Below are positions 1 through 7,775 of a stretch of 64,000 bases of DNA, piece after piece. Below the pieces are notes generated by a model. That model did no database searches. It had not been told where the DNA came from and saw only the letters and a list, made by a program, of their open reading frames with translations. The stretch lies in NCBI GenBank assembly GCA_963778945.1, contig CAVZWL010000019.1:124001-188000 (forward strand), written 5' to 3'. The stretch comes from Fen-1254 sp963778945. GTDB lineage: Bacteria > Bacteroidota > Ignavibacteria > UBA10030. The first letter of the stretch is position 1, and each line of letters begins with the position of its first letter. Both the position numbers and the translations under genes were made by a program.

Positions 1-762
1 ATCGAGGCAGGACAGTCGGGTGTCGGCGATATTTTCTTATGGCTGGTCAATACTCTGGTCCCCGATTCCTATGGAAAAACACAAGAAGAAAAATTTAAGA
101 ATCTCGAAGCGGCTGCCGCAAAACTTGAACCCGGCGAGAGCGGTTTGCTTGCGCTCGATTGGAACAACGGCAACAGAACCATCCTGGTCGATGTGCGTTT
201 GACCGGACTGCTGCTCGGACAAACCCTGTATACGACACCTTTTGAAATTTATCGTGCGTTGATCGAAGCCACCGGTTTCGGCGCGCTTGCGATCATAGAT
301 CGGATTGAAGAGTACGGCGTGCAGGTCAAGGATGTTATCAACTGCGGCGGCCTTGCGGTCAAGAACAAACTGATGATGCAGATTTACGCGGACATTATCG
401 GTCGTCCCATGAAAGTCTCCCGGAGCGACCAGACACCGGCGCTTGGTGCAGGCATCTTTGCCGCGGTTGCAGCCGGCAAACAAGCGGGTGGATATGACTC
501 GGTGGAGGATGCAGAATCCGCTATGGCGGCACAAACATATGAGTACGTGCCGATGAAAGAGCATCATGAAACATATCAAAAGATTTACACTTTATACCGG
601 CAGATACACGATGGATGCGGAACCCGTCAATGGTCGGGCAGTATGTTCAATGTCATGAAGGATCTGCTGGCGATACGGGACAATGTCCGGAAAACTGCCG
701 TTCGGAGAACTGCCGTTCGGAAAACTGACGTTCGGAGAACTGACGTTCGGAGAATAAAATAA
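1..762 (+). CDS. araB: Ribulokinase, C-terminal part (5' end outside window)
   Basis: Ribulokinase phosphorylates L-ribulose to L-ribulose 5-phosphate in the cytoplasm during L-arabinose use. The frame is open from base 1, so the start and the N-terminal actin-like domain lie outside the window and 253 residues are visible. They form an FGGY_C domain, with the ALDWNNGNR segment, NCGGLAVKNKL, and SDQTPALGAGIFAA near the nucleotide site. The following araD starts in a TAATG overlap, so translation is probably coupled. The last 25 residues are an odd KTAVR/RTAVR/KTDVR/RTDVR repeat. Assignment rests on these segments plus the araD and sugar isomerase neighbours. Another FGGY pentulose kinase is possible but less likely. 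Confidence 0.9.
   Translation: MEAGQSGVGDIFLWLVNTLVPDSYGKTQEEKFKNLEAAAAKLEPGESGLLALDWNNGNRTILVDVRLTGLLLGQTLYTTPFEIYRALIEATGFGALAIIDRIEEYGVQVKDVINCGGLAVKNKLMMQIYADIIGRPMKVSRSDQTPALGAGIFAAVAAGKQAGGYDSVEDAESAMAAQTYEYVPMKEHHETYQKIYTLYRQIHDGCGTRQWSGSMFNVMKDLLAIRDNVRKTAVRRTAVRKTDVRRTDVRRIK
688..747 (+). repeat. Four tandem 15-bp units inside the araB 3' end
   Basis: Four units of the form CGGAAAACTGCCGTT or CGGAGAACTGACGTT lie head to tail at 688, 703, 718 and 733. They alternate AAA/AGA, which gives a weaker 30-bp period. They keep the reading frame and encode a basic five-residue repeat just before the stop codon. The array ends 15 bp before the araD start. Confidence 0.9.
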
Positions 763-1455
763 TGCTGGAACAATTAAAAAAGGAAGTGGTTCGGGCGAAC
801 AAAGACCTTGTGCGGTACGGTTTGGTGACGCTTACATGGGGAAATGCAAGCGGCATCAGCCGCCCGGAAGGACTTATCGTCATTAAGCCGAGCGGCGTTG
901 CTTATGAATCCTTGAAAGCCATCGGATATGGTCGTTGTCGATCTCGACGGCAAAATCGTCGAAGGAAAACTCCGGCCTTCTTCAGATACGCCAACACATA
1001 TCCGGCTCTACAAATCCTTTCCGCATATCGGCGGTGTTGCACATACGCATAGTACCTATGCCACGATGTTTGCACAGGCGTCCATGGAAATTCCGTGCTT
1101 CGGCACGACGCATGCAGATCATTTTCACGGACCCATTCCAGTTACACGATTTCTCACAAAAGATGAGGTCACGGAAGATTATGAAGGAAACACGGGAGCG
1201 ATGATTGCAGAACGGTTTGCGCGTCTGGATGCACAGAGCATACCGGGCGTGCTTGCAGCAGGCCACGCTCCGTTTACCTGGGGATGCGATGTAAACGATG
1301 CCGTGCAGAACATCCTCATTATGGAACGTGTTGCAGAAATGGCGCTGGGTTCCTTGCTCCTTCATCCCAGGCTTTCATCTCTTAAGGAATATATTCAGGA
1401 TAAACATTTTCAGCGAAAACACGGATCAGATGCTTATTACGGTCAAAAAAAATAA
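762..1455 (+). CDS. araD: L-ribulose-5-phosphate 4-epimerase (one frameshift)
   Basis: This class II aldolase-family enzyme converts L-ribulose 5-phosphate to D-xylulose 5-phosphate, feeding the pentose phosphate pathway. The first 53 residues (MLEQLKKEVV, VTLTWGNASG, VIKPSGV) read in one frame and the rest in the next frame from DMVVVDLDGK. One extra base near 918-922 explains the break. The second part carries the zinc ligands in GGVAHTHSTYA (two His) and GHAPFTWG (third His), and TTHADHFHG with the catalytic region. It ends in KHGSDAYYGQ, a typical AraD C terminus. Total length is about 230 residues, normal for the family. The start overlaps the araB stop codon (TAATG), and the sugar isomerase follows 13 bp later. 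Confidence 0.9.
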
Positions 1456-1468
1456 AGGAAAAAGATTT

Positions 1469-2950
1469 ATGCAAAACGTGCCTGTCATTAAACTCGGACT
1501 TGTTGCAGTCAGCCGGGACTGTTTTCCGATCGAACTCTCCCGCACACGGCGCAAGAATGTCGCTGCCGCATGCAGGGCTTCGGATGTTCCGATCATCGAA
1601 ATCGAAACGATTGTTGAAAACGAACGCGATGTTTTGAAAGCTCTTGATGAGCTGAAACAGAAAAATGTCAATGCTTTGGCGTTGTATCTCGGTAATTTCG
1701 GACCGGAAGGTCCTACGACGCTGCTGGCTGAGAAGTTCGACGGCCCGGTGATGATGGTTGCGGCCGCCGAGGATACGGGCAAGGATCTCGTAAACGGACG
1801 GGGAGACGCATATTGCGGGCTTTTAAGCGCTTCGTACAATATGGGCCTGCGCCGGCTGAACCCATATATCCCGGAATATCCTATCGGTGATCCTAAGGAT
1901 ATCGCTTCGATGCTTGCGGAATTCATTCCGGTTGCCCGCATTGTAATCGGCGTGAGAAATCTTAAGATAATTTCGTTTGGTCCTCGGCCATTCGATTTTC
2001 TGACATGTCATGCGCCGATTCAGCCGTTGTTCGACCTCGGAGTCGAGATTATGGAGAACAGCGAGCTGGACTTGCTGGATATCGTCCAAGCGGAAAAAGA
2101 CAACAAGGAGATTAAAGATATTGCAGCTGAAATGGCAAAGGAATTAGGAAAGGGAAACACATATCCGGGCATGATGGAAAAACTTGCACAATATGAATAT
2201 GCACTGGAAAAATTCATGAATGCCAATCTCGGCGCTTCGCAGTACGCTGCGTTTGCCAATAAGTGCTGGCCTGCGTTCGAAAAGTATTTCGGTCATGTGC
2301 CGTGTTATTTAAATTCCCGGCTGGCTGCGCGGGGAATTCCTGTAGCGTGCGAGGCGGATATCTACGGCGCTTTGAGCGAATATATGGCCGTGTGTGCGAC
2401 GGAAGTGCCTCCCGCGATTTTGGACATCAATAATTCCGTCCCGAAGGATATGTACGAAGAAAATAAGGCGGCGATTGGAAAATATACTCTGAGTGATTTG
2501 TGGATGGGCTTCCATTGCGGCAATACTTCCGCAGGATGCTTGGTGCAGCCGGTGATGCAGTATCAGCTGATTATGCACCGGCTTATGGAGCCAGGAATGG
2601 AGCCCGCAATTACACGCGGAACATTAGAAGGTCAGATTAAAGCCGGCCCGATTTCAATTTTCCGAATCCAGGCATCTTCCGACGCTCGCATCGGCGCTTA
2701 TGTCGCCGACGGAGAAGTGCTGAATGTGAATCCGAAGTCGTTTGGATCGATCGGTGTTTTTGCCATTGAAGAGATGGGACGTTTCTACCGTCACGTTCTT
2801 TTAGAAAAACATTTTCCCCATCATACGGCGATTGCATTCAAACACGCCGGCAAGTCGCTGTTTGCAGCGTGCAAGATGCTGGGAGTAAGCGATGTGTTCT
2901 TTAACCAACCAAGAGGCGCGTATTATCCGTCAGAAAATCCGTTCCGGTAA
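1469..2950 (+). CDS. L-fucose/L-arabinose isomerase family sugar isomerase
   Basis: This 493-residue cytoplasmic aldose-ketose isomerase most likely converts L-arabinose to L-ribulose, since it sits directly behind ribulokinase and ribulose-phosphate epimerase. I chose ATG 1469 because of its AAGGAAAAAG ribosome site; upstream codons fall inside araD. Probable metal ligands are the Glu of ACEADIYGAL, the Asp of AILDINNS and the His of GFHCGNTS, matching the Glu-Asp-His set of the FucI/AraA fold. The sequence is closer in style to FucI-like proteins (COG2407) than to the short canonical AraA. The family and fold are clear. The substrate is inferred from the operon. Confidence 0.8.
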   Translation: MQNVPVIKLGLVAVSRDCFPIELSRTRRKNVAAACRASDVPIIEIETIVENERDVLKALDELKQKNVNALALYLGNFGPEGPTTLLAEKFDGPVMMVAAAEDTGKDLVNGRGDAYCGLLSASYNMGLRRLNPYIPEYPIGDPKDIASMLAEFIPVARIVIGVRNLKIISFGPRPFDFLTCHAPIQPLFDLGVEIMENSELDLLDIVQAEKDNKEIKDIAAEMAKELGKGNTYPGMMEKLAQYEYALEKFMNANLGASQYAAFANKCWPAFEKYFGHVPCYLNSRLAARGIPVACEADIYGALSEYMAVCATEVPPAILDINNSVPKDMYEENKAAIGKYTLSDLWMGFHCGNTSAGCLVQPVMQYQLIMHRLMEPGMEPAITRGTLEGQIKAGPISIFRIQASSDARIGAYVADGEVLNVNPKSFGSIGVFAIEEMGRFYRHVLLEKHFPHHTAIAFKHAGKSLFAACKMLGVSDVFFNQPRGAYYPSENPFR

Positions 2951-3377
2951 GTGAATGTACATTTATTCCAGAAAATGTTCAAAGGAGTAAAGCATGAAGA
3001 GTTGATTTACTCTGAGAGTTGTCGTATATTAAATATATTGAATTTTTGCCCTGTCGATCGGATTGTGATTACAGGGCATTTCATTCTAAGGTTAAACGCG
3101 GCTCCTGAGTAATTCATCTCGTTATTGCAGCCATGAGTTAATCTTTTCGAGAAAAATTCACAGAAGGCGCATTGAACGCGCTGCTCGGCATGCTCTTGAT
3201 TGAAGAGATTCTTTCTGTAGCCGCGGTCGGTGACCGCGGGGGCTTTCCGATGTCAACGGCATCGACTACAATAGCATGGTTCATTAAAAATACGCTAAAA
3301 AGCGGAAAAGGACGAGAGGAACTAAAAGAAATATTGGTAAATTTTAAATTGCAGTAGAACTTGACGATTAAAAAAAT
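2951..3377. other. Intergenic: possible terminator and palindrome
   Basis: No convincing gene is present. An 8-bp stem TGCCCTGT/ACAGGGCA at 3047-3078 lies about 100 bp behind the isomerase and could end the arabinose transcript, although its T tract is weak. A palindromic repeat sits at 3215-3239. A 61-codon open frame at 3172-3357 (TTG start) crosses the palindrome; it has no ribosome site and no similarity I recognise. Confidence 0.5.
3215..3239. repeat. REP-like palindrome, copy 1
   Basis: The 25 bases starting CTGTAGCCGCGG contain a perfect inverted repeat, CCGCGGTC-GGT-GACCGCGG. The same 25 bases occur at 47255-47279. Both copies are intergenic, and the GC-rich core stands out from its AT-rich surroundings. 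Confidence 0.85.
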
Positions 3378-3449
3378 GGCGCCGTACCCAAGTGGTAAGG
3401 GAGAGGTCTGCAAAACCTTTATGCAGCGGTTCGAATCCGCTCGGCGCCT
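3378..3449 (+). tRNA. tRNA-Cys (GCA)
   Basis: The cloverleaf is complete. The acceptor stem GGCGCCG pairs with CGGCGCC at 3442-3448. The D arm is CCC/GGG, the anticodon loop is CTGCAAA with anticodon GCA, and the T arm is AGCGG-TTCGAAT-CCGCT. The discriminator base is T, as usual for tRNA-Cys. No CCA is encoded. Confidence 0.95.
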
Positions 3450-3455
3450 CAAGAG

Positions 3456-3592
3456 AATTAAGAATGAAGATTTAAGAATACAGAATGTGTTGTTTCCTGA
3501 GAATGAAGAAAATAAAATGTAATGTTTTTTCATTTGACAGACTGAAATATTCTTTGATTAATTCTTCAATCTAAAATCTGCAATCTTCAATT
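3456..3592. repeat. Period-7 degenerate repeats between the two tRNA genes
   Basis: Bases 3456-3487 read as heptamers (TTAAGAA, TGAAGAT, TTAAGAA, TACAGAA), and 3561-3592 as ATTCTTC, AATCTAA, AATCTGC, AATCTTC. The first block matches 51741-51772 at 30 of 32 positions. It belongs to the dispersed heptamer family of this window. Confidence 0.7.
3534..3562 (+). promoter_or_regulatory. Candidate promoter for tRNA-Leu
   Basis: A perfect TTGACA at 3534-3539 is followed after 17 bases by ATTAAT (four of six matches to TATAAT). A start near 3569 would give a short leader before the tRNA at 3597. The -10 lacks the leading TA, so this is tentative. Confidence 0.4.
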
Positions 3593-3596
3593 GTAG

Positions 3597-3682
3597 GCCG
3601 GGGTGGCGGAATTGGTAGACGCACAGGACTTAAAATCCTGTGTTCCGCAAGGGACGTGCGGGTTCGATTCCCGCCCTCGGCA
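3597..3682 (+). tRNA. tRNA-Leu (UAA)
   Basis: This 86-nt class II tRNA has acceptor stem GCCGGGG paired with CCTCGGC (one G-T pair). The anticodon loop CTTAAAA carries anticodon TAA. A long variable arm (TGTTCCGCAAGGGACG region) and the T loop TTCGATT are present. No CCA is encoded. A terminator hairpin follows seven bases later. Confidence 0.95.
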
Positions 3683-3688
3683 CATGAG

Positions 3689-3726
3689 ACCCTGTAAGTG
3701 ATTGACTTACAGGGTTTGTTGTTTTT
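3689..3726 (+). terminator. Rho-independent terminator after tRNA-Leu
   Basis: ACCCTGTAAGT at 3689-3699 pairs perfectly with ACTTACAGGGT at 3705-3715 around a five-base loop. The T-rich tract TTGTTGTTTTTT follows. Confidence 0.9.
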
Positions 3727-4445
3727 TCTCTTCGGATTTTTCCCCCAAAGAAGTCAAGTGATCGCATATTAATCATATGCCGTCTCATTCTGGCATTCTA
3801 ATGGAATATAATATTTCTATTGTTGCAGATGCGCCGGCAGTCCACGACGTATTTCAATAAAAACATTAAGCAAAATCGAGACGAAAATAATCTTTACTAG
3901 ATTTTTAAAAAATCGTTCCTCTTGATCGAGTGGATCCTGAATGCTGCCGCTTAAAACGGCAGACCTGAATAGAACGAGCTCATTGCTGCAGCAGAGAGAG
4001 CCATAGACCTAAGAAATATGTTGCCAATTGAAATAAGTGCGCGGAAATATATGGGGCAAATTCAATCAAGAAAATACTCTCATTTTTTGATCGGTTTTTT
4101 CCATAATGCCTATTTTTAAAGCTTATAATGGGCTGCTTTTAAATGTATATCAATTCTTCTTTTATGCTGCAATCATGTAGCATCTATATCAGATTAGTAA
4201 AAATTACAAACGAGAGAAAGTGCCCGAAAAAATGCTCCTTCTGGATACCCTAATCGGGTGATTGACAAAGACTTGAAAAGGATGTAATTGTTCTTGTCAC
4301 TTTTACTGTTTTACATCGAAAAGGATCGCTTTCTGTCATTGCATGGCTCATTCCCGAGGAAGAGGAATGATCGCAAAAAAATAGCAGAAGGTGAAATCTT
4401 TGATAAGTGGATGGCGTCTGGACTGGTTAAGTTTTGAGGTGCAAT
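3727..4445. other. Intergenic, AT-rich, no gene seen
   Basis: About 720 bases hold no plausible coding frame. A small hairpin CTGCCG/CGGCAG lies near 3944-3963. A perfect TTGACA occurs at 4262-4267, but the hexamer 17 bases on (TAATTG) is a poor -10, so I do not call a promoter for the receiver gene. Confidence 0.5.
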
Positions 4446-4823
4446 ATGAAGCAAACCAAGGTTCTTGTAGTCGATGACCACCAGGATTTTCGGCGCTTTA
4501 TACTCGATTATTTAAAACGACTGCCGCAGGTCAATGTCGTTGGCGAGGCTGTCAATGGCGATGATGCGATAAAAAAGGCTGAAACATTGTCGCCCGATAT
4601 GATCCTTATGGATATTGCGATGCCTGGAACAAACGGGATTCAGGCAACACGGATCATCAAGCAGCGTTGGCCGCTTATTAAAGTTTTAATCCAAACAGCG
4701 AACGACGATCCGGAGTATAGAACTCAAGCATCGGAAGCGAATGCTGACGGGTTTATTTTGAAGTCCTCCATGAAACTGGGATTGGATGCTGCATTCGGTA
4801 TGGTTAAATCCCGCCGTCTTTAA
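4446..4823 (+). CDS. Single-domain response regulator (receiver only)
   Basis: This 125-residue protein is a complete CheY-like receiver domain with no output domain, so it probably acts by protein contact in a phosphorelay. The acidic pair is D10-D11 (LVVDDH), the phospho-acceptor is D56 in ILMDIAMPG, the switch Thr is in LIQTAND, and the conserved Lys is in GFILKSS. ATG 4446 is chosen because GAGGT at 4436-4440 gives good spacing; the TTG at 4434 overlaps that site. No histidine kinase is adjacent, so its partner is unknown. Two small genes of unknown function follow in the same direction with gaps of 26 and 40 bp. Confidence 0.88.
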   Translation: MKQTKVLVVDDHQDFRRFILDYLKRLPQVNVVGEAVNGDDAIKKAETLSPDMILMDIAMPGTNGIQATRIIKQRWPLIKVLIQTANDDPEYRTQASEANADGFILKSSMKLGLDAAFGMVKSRRL

Positions 4824-4849
4824 TTGTATTTCTAACCGGCGTTATTTTT

Positions 4850-5209
4850 ATGCTCACAGAGCTCAAGAAGGTATCACAAATACCCGGCGAACCAAAGAGA
4901 AGATGGTTTTGCGACGATTATTTTGATTTGATCGTATGGTATTCAAAAGACGATGACATCATTGGGTTCCAGCTTTGCTACGATAAAGATCAAAATGAAC
5001 GTGCATTGACCTGGAAGAATTCGTCGGACTATACGCACTATCGCGTTGATGATGGTGAAAGCAGACTCTGTCCTAAAGGAATACCTATATTAGTTTCTGA
5101 TGGAATGTTTGATCATGATGAATTAGTTGATCGATTCTTAAAGGAAAGTTCTGCTATAGAAAAAGGCTTGTCAAAATTTGTCTATAACAAATTGATCAAC
5201 TTCAGCTAA
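4850..5209 (+). CDS. Conserved hypothetical protein, 119 aa
   Basis: I do not recognise a characterised function. The protein is soluble, rich in aromatic and acidic residues, and has a dense block FCDDYFDLIVWYS followed by IIGFQLCYDKDQNERALTW. This looks like a compact beta-rich fold, and I have a general memory of similar small proteins in other environmental bacteria. No signal peptide or membrane segment is visible. It sits 26 bp behind a lone receiver gene and 40 bp before another small protein, so the three may be co-transcribed. Composition and codon use support a real gene. Confidence 0.7.
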   Translation: MLTELKKVSQIPGEPKRRWFCDDYFDLIVWYSKDDDIIGFQLCYDKDQNERALTWKNSSDYTHYRVDDGESRLCPKGIPILVSDGMFDHDELVDRFLKESSAIEKGLSKFVYNKLINFS

Positions 5210-5249
5210 GCTGTGCAGCCGACAAAACAACCGATCGGGAGACGATACT

Positions 5250-5618
5250 ATGGCGGGCGTCTATGAACTTCAATATCAAGGTAAAACAATTTTCTGCATG
5301 GATATTTCAGGTCTGCAGTCAAAAGATAAACAAGAATTTCAGAATCGTGTCGAACAAGCAAAAGAAATAATCCGGAAGCATCCTCCCAAATCGCTTTTGG
5401 TCATTACGGAAGTTACAAATACGGGATTTGATGCGGCAGTAGCAGGCCTTATTAAGGATTATGCGCAGCACAATACGCCATATGTGAAAGCCAGTGCCGT
5501 AGTTGGAATAGTGGGATGGTCGAAAATTATACTGACCGCCGTAAAGACTGCGACCGGAAGGGACTTTTATTTGGCAAATACAATTGAAGAAGCGAAGGAG
5601 TGGCTGGTAAAACAATAA
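5250..5618 (+). CDS. Small STAS/SpoIIAA-like protein, 122 aa
   Basis: The protein resembles the short SpoIIAA-like or STAS/SEC14-like family: a hydrophobic strand (KTIFCMDIS), an amphipathic helix with KEIIRKHPP, the strand SLLVITEVTNTGFD, then VKASAVVGIVGWSKIIL and a final DFYLANTIEEAKEWL. That last pattern, a strand followed by EEAKEWLV, is common in this family. No catalytic residues are evident and the molecular role is unknown. GGGAGACGATACT precedes the ATG. Its place behind a receiver gene would fit a signalling partner, which is an inference only. Confidence 0.6.
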   Translation: MAGVYELQYQGKTIFCMDISGLQSKDKQEFQNRVEQAKEIIRKHPPKSLLVITEVTNTGFDAAVAGLIKDYAQHNTPYVKASAVVGIVGWSKIILTAVKTATGRDFYLANTIEEAKEWLVKQ

Positions 5619-5889
5619 ATTTTGGCCGTGATTGCGGATTGAGATGTGTGTGCCAAACTGCGAACCTGGAATTCCTGCCTTGTGAAAAGGCATAAACGCA
5701 GTAAAACAGAGCTATATGTATCTTTTATGAAAACGGTCTATTTCGCTGTATCATCCAAAACTACAATAAATTAGATTTTGGTCCTCGAACCTGTTACGCC
5801 AAGTCCATTTACAAATACATCATTCATTCAGCATTGATATTTTACGATCCATTCGTATCTGTCTTTACGATTTATTATCGAGAACTAAG

Positions 5890-6595
5890 TTACAGCCCCG
5901 GATTCTCTGCTGCTAATTCCTGGAGATAGGTTCTCGTTTCCGCGGGGATAGATTTCTCCGAATAAGGATTTCCAACAGGGCTTTTTTTAAATATCGTTTG
6001 ATAGAGTACACAAGCTGCCAGGTAAGTTCCCTCCAAAGTAGGATGTCCATCCTGACGATACAAAACAAGCTCGGGCTTGCCACGAAGAGAACGGGCGAAG
6101 GTTAGTCCCGCTGGGGCCACCCTGACGCCCAGTTCCTTTCCAACTGCCGTATAAGCTGCTGCCAAGTTATCCGTTGTGACTCCCAGGTTTACACTATTGG
6201 GCCGTTCCCACGTCATAAGGAGGATGGTCTTTGCACCGCTTCGACGGATTTCTTCGTCGAACTTTCCAGCAAACTCGTAAAACATTTTCTGATTAATGAC
6301 AGGGATTTGGCTTTGTTCTTGTAAAATAACATAGTCCCATTTTCCCTCACGGATGGTTCGAACGGCATTGCCATCAGTCCAATGCTTCTCAAGAGTATAT
6401 CCGCCTATGGCAATACACTCTACTTCGGCTGAAGGAGCCAGACCTTTCAATTGTTGATCGAGACCGCCGTTGAAGAATGTAAAGCTGTTGCCAATAAACA
6501 GGATGCGTGTGGATGCCTGACTGTCGCAGATTTCAAAAGTACAAGAGGATCAGGCAAACGATAAAAATATATCTTTTGAATTCGGTTACTTTCAT
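5890..6595 (-). CDS. Secreted SGNH-fold hydrolase (one frameshift)
   Basis: The ATG at 6595 opens a signal-peptide-like N terminus, MKVTEFKRYIFIVCLILL. One extra base near 6540 then shifts the frame to ASTRILFIGNSFTFFNGG, whose GNSFT is the SGNH block I with the nucleophile Ser. Downstream, KWDYVILQEQSQ is a block III-like segment, and YRQDGHPTLEGTYL carries the block V Asp-x-x-His-like DGHP. Corrected length is about 235 residues. The likely role is a periplasmic or secreted esterase acting on polysaccharide or lipid esters; the substrate is unknown. It converges with the STAS-like gene. A second SGNH lipoprotein lies at 14.3 kb. Confidence 0.75.
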
Positions 6596-7775
6596 ATTTT
6601 CACATCAAAATTGGAAAGAGGTTTTAAAAAATATTTGAAATATTTATAATTCTATTCTCTGCTCGCTGTTATTTTATTTTGGCCAGATCAAGCATTCCCA
6701 GGAACCATTTAATTGCCAATGATAAGCTAGTATTATTTCATTGTCAAGCTTGGCATCTGTTCAATTGATAGAATGGTGTCATAGTCCGATCTTTACATAC
6801 GTTAAACTTCTAAACAAATCGGATCTTCTTTAAATTACAAATCCATATGTAGTTTCATTTGGCTGAAAAAAGACAATGGATTCCACTAGTGAGCGGACAC
6901 GAAGACATTGAGTGATCAAATGACCCGGAACAATTTACTCTGGATTGTCTAGTGCCGCTTCAATTAAGCAAGATTGTGTTTTGCCATGCAGAATTCGATT
7001 ATTTCCGCGGCACTATGCCTCATAGGATACATTATCATTTTTCAGGACTGGCACGAGAATGCTCGGAATGAGTCTCAATGGCTTGGAAGACAGGCGAGCG
7101 GTTCCGCGGTAGAAGGTCGTTAGACCTTTGAAAGCCGATGATCCGTTTTCACGACAAAGAATTGCCTCAGTCCATTTTTGGCAAAAAAGATTGGCAATGG
7201 CGGTTTTGAGACGTGGAATGGCGATAACCGCGTTTCTATCGATAAACCTGCCGGAAAGAAATGGGTTGCACATGTAACTTTAGTTATTTACTTTATTGTA
7301 TGAATAAATATTTATTGAAATGATAAAGCGAGTATTCGGCCAGGGAAAAGGATTCGTTATTTTTAGCAGAAAATATAAATTTGACGACCGGTTTTTTCTG
7401 GCATTCCATATGCCGTGTATCCGAAGGGTTGTTGTGTCAATGATGATATAAGAACAGGACGTATTCCGTAGAAGGCGCGGATTGCATAGGGTCCTGAGTT
7501 GGTGTGAATCATAAAGGTAATGGTTTGTCATCAGAAACATCTTGGAAGCGTTTTCACATTCTTTTGTGCTGTCTTTGGTCGCTGTAAGTTTATAATTTCT
7601 CATCTATGTTTCTGATCGTATTCGGACGCGATAAACATCATTGCAGTGCTTTTACGCCAAATAAAAATTTCGAAACAATGGATGAGCACGAGCGGTTTTT
7701 TTGAAGAGCATCCTGCTGCTTTGCTCATTTAATCTAATCTCAAAACTGGTAAACGTATATCGAAGGAGAATCAAC
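6596..7775. other. About 1.2 kb without a recognisable gene
   Basis: Neither strand gives a protein I recognise. Minus-strand open frames at 7013-7273 (86 codons) and 7280-7603 (107 codons) have unconvincing composition and no ribosome sites. The stretch is AT-rich at both ends. It may be decayed accessory DNA or regulatory sequence in front of the TonB receptor. Confidence 0.5.

Noticed and set aside
688..747. CRISPR-like array
   Set aside because: The units are directly adjacent without spacers and lie inside a coding frame.
3172..3357. 61-codon open frame over the REP-like palindrome
   Set aside because: It starts at TTG without a ribosome site, crosses a repeat found elsewhere in non-coding DNA, and has no recognisable similarity.
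7013..7603. Two minus-strand open frames in the 6.6-7.8 kb spacer
   Set aside because: Their products have unusual composition, no ribosome sites and no similarity that I recognise. I treat the stretch as non-coding.
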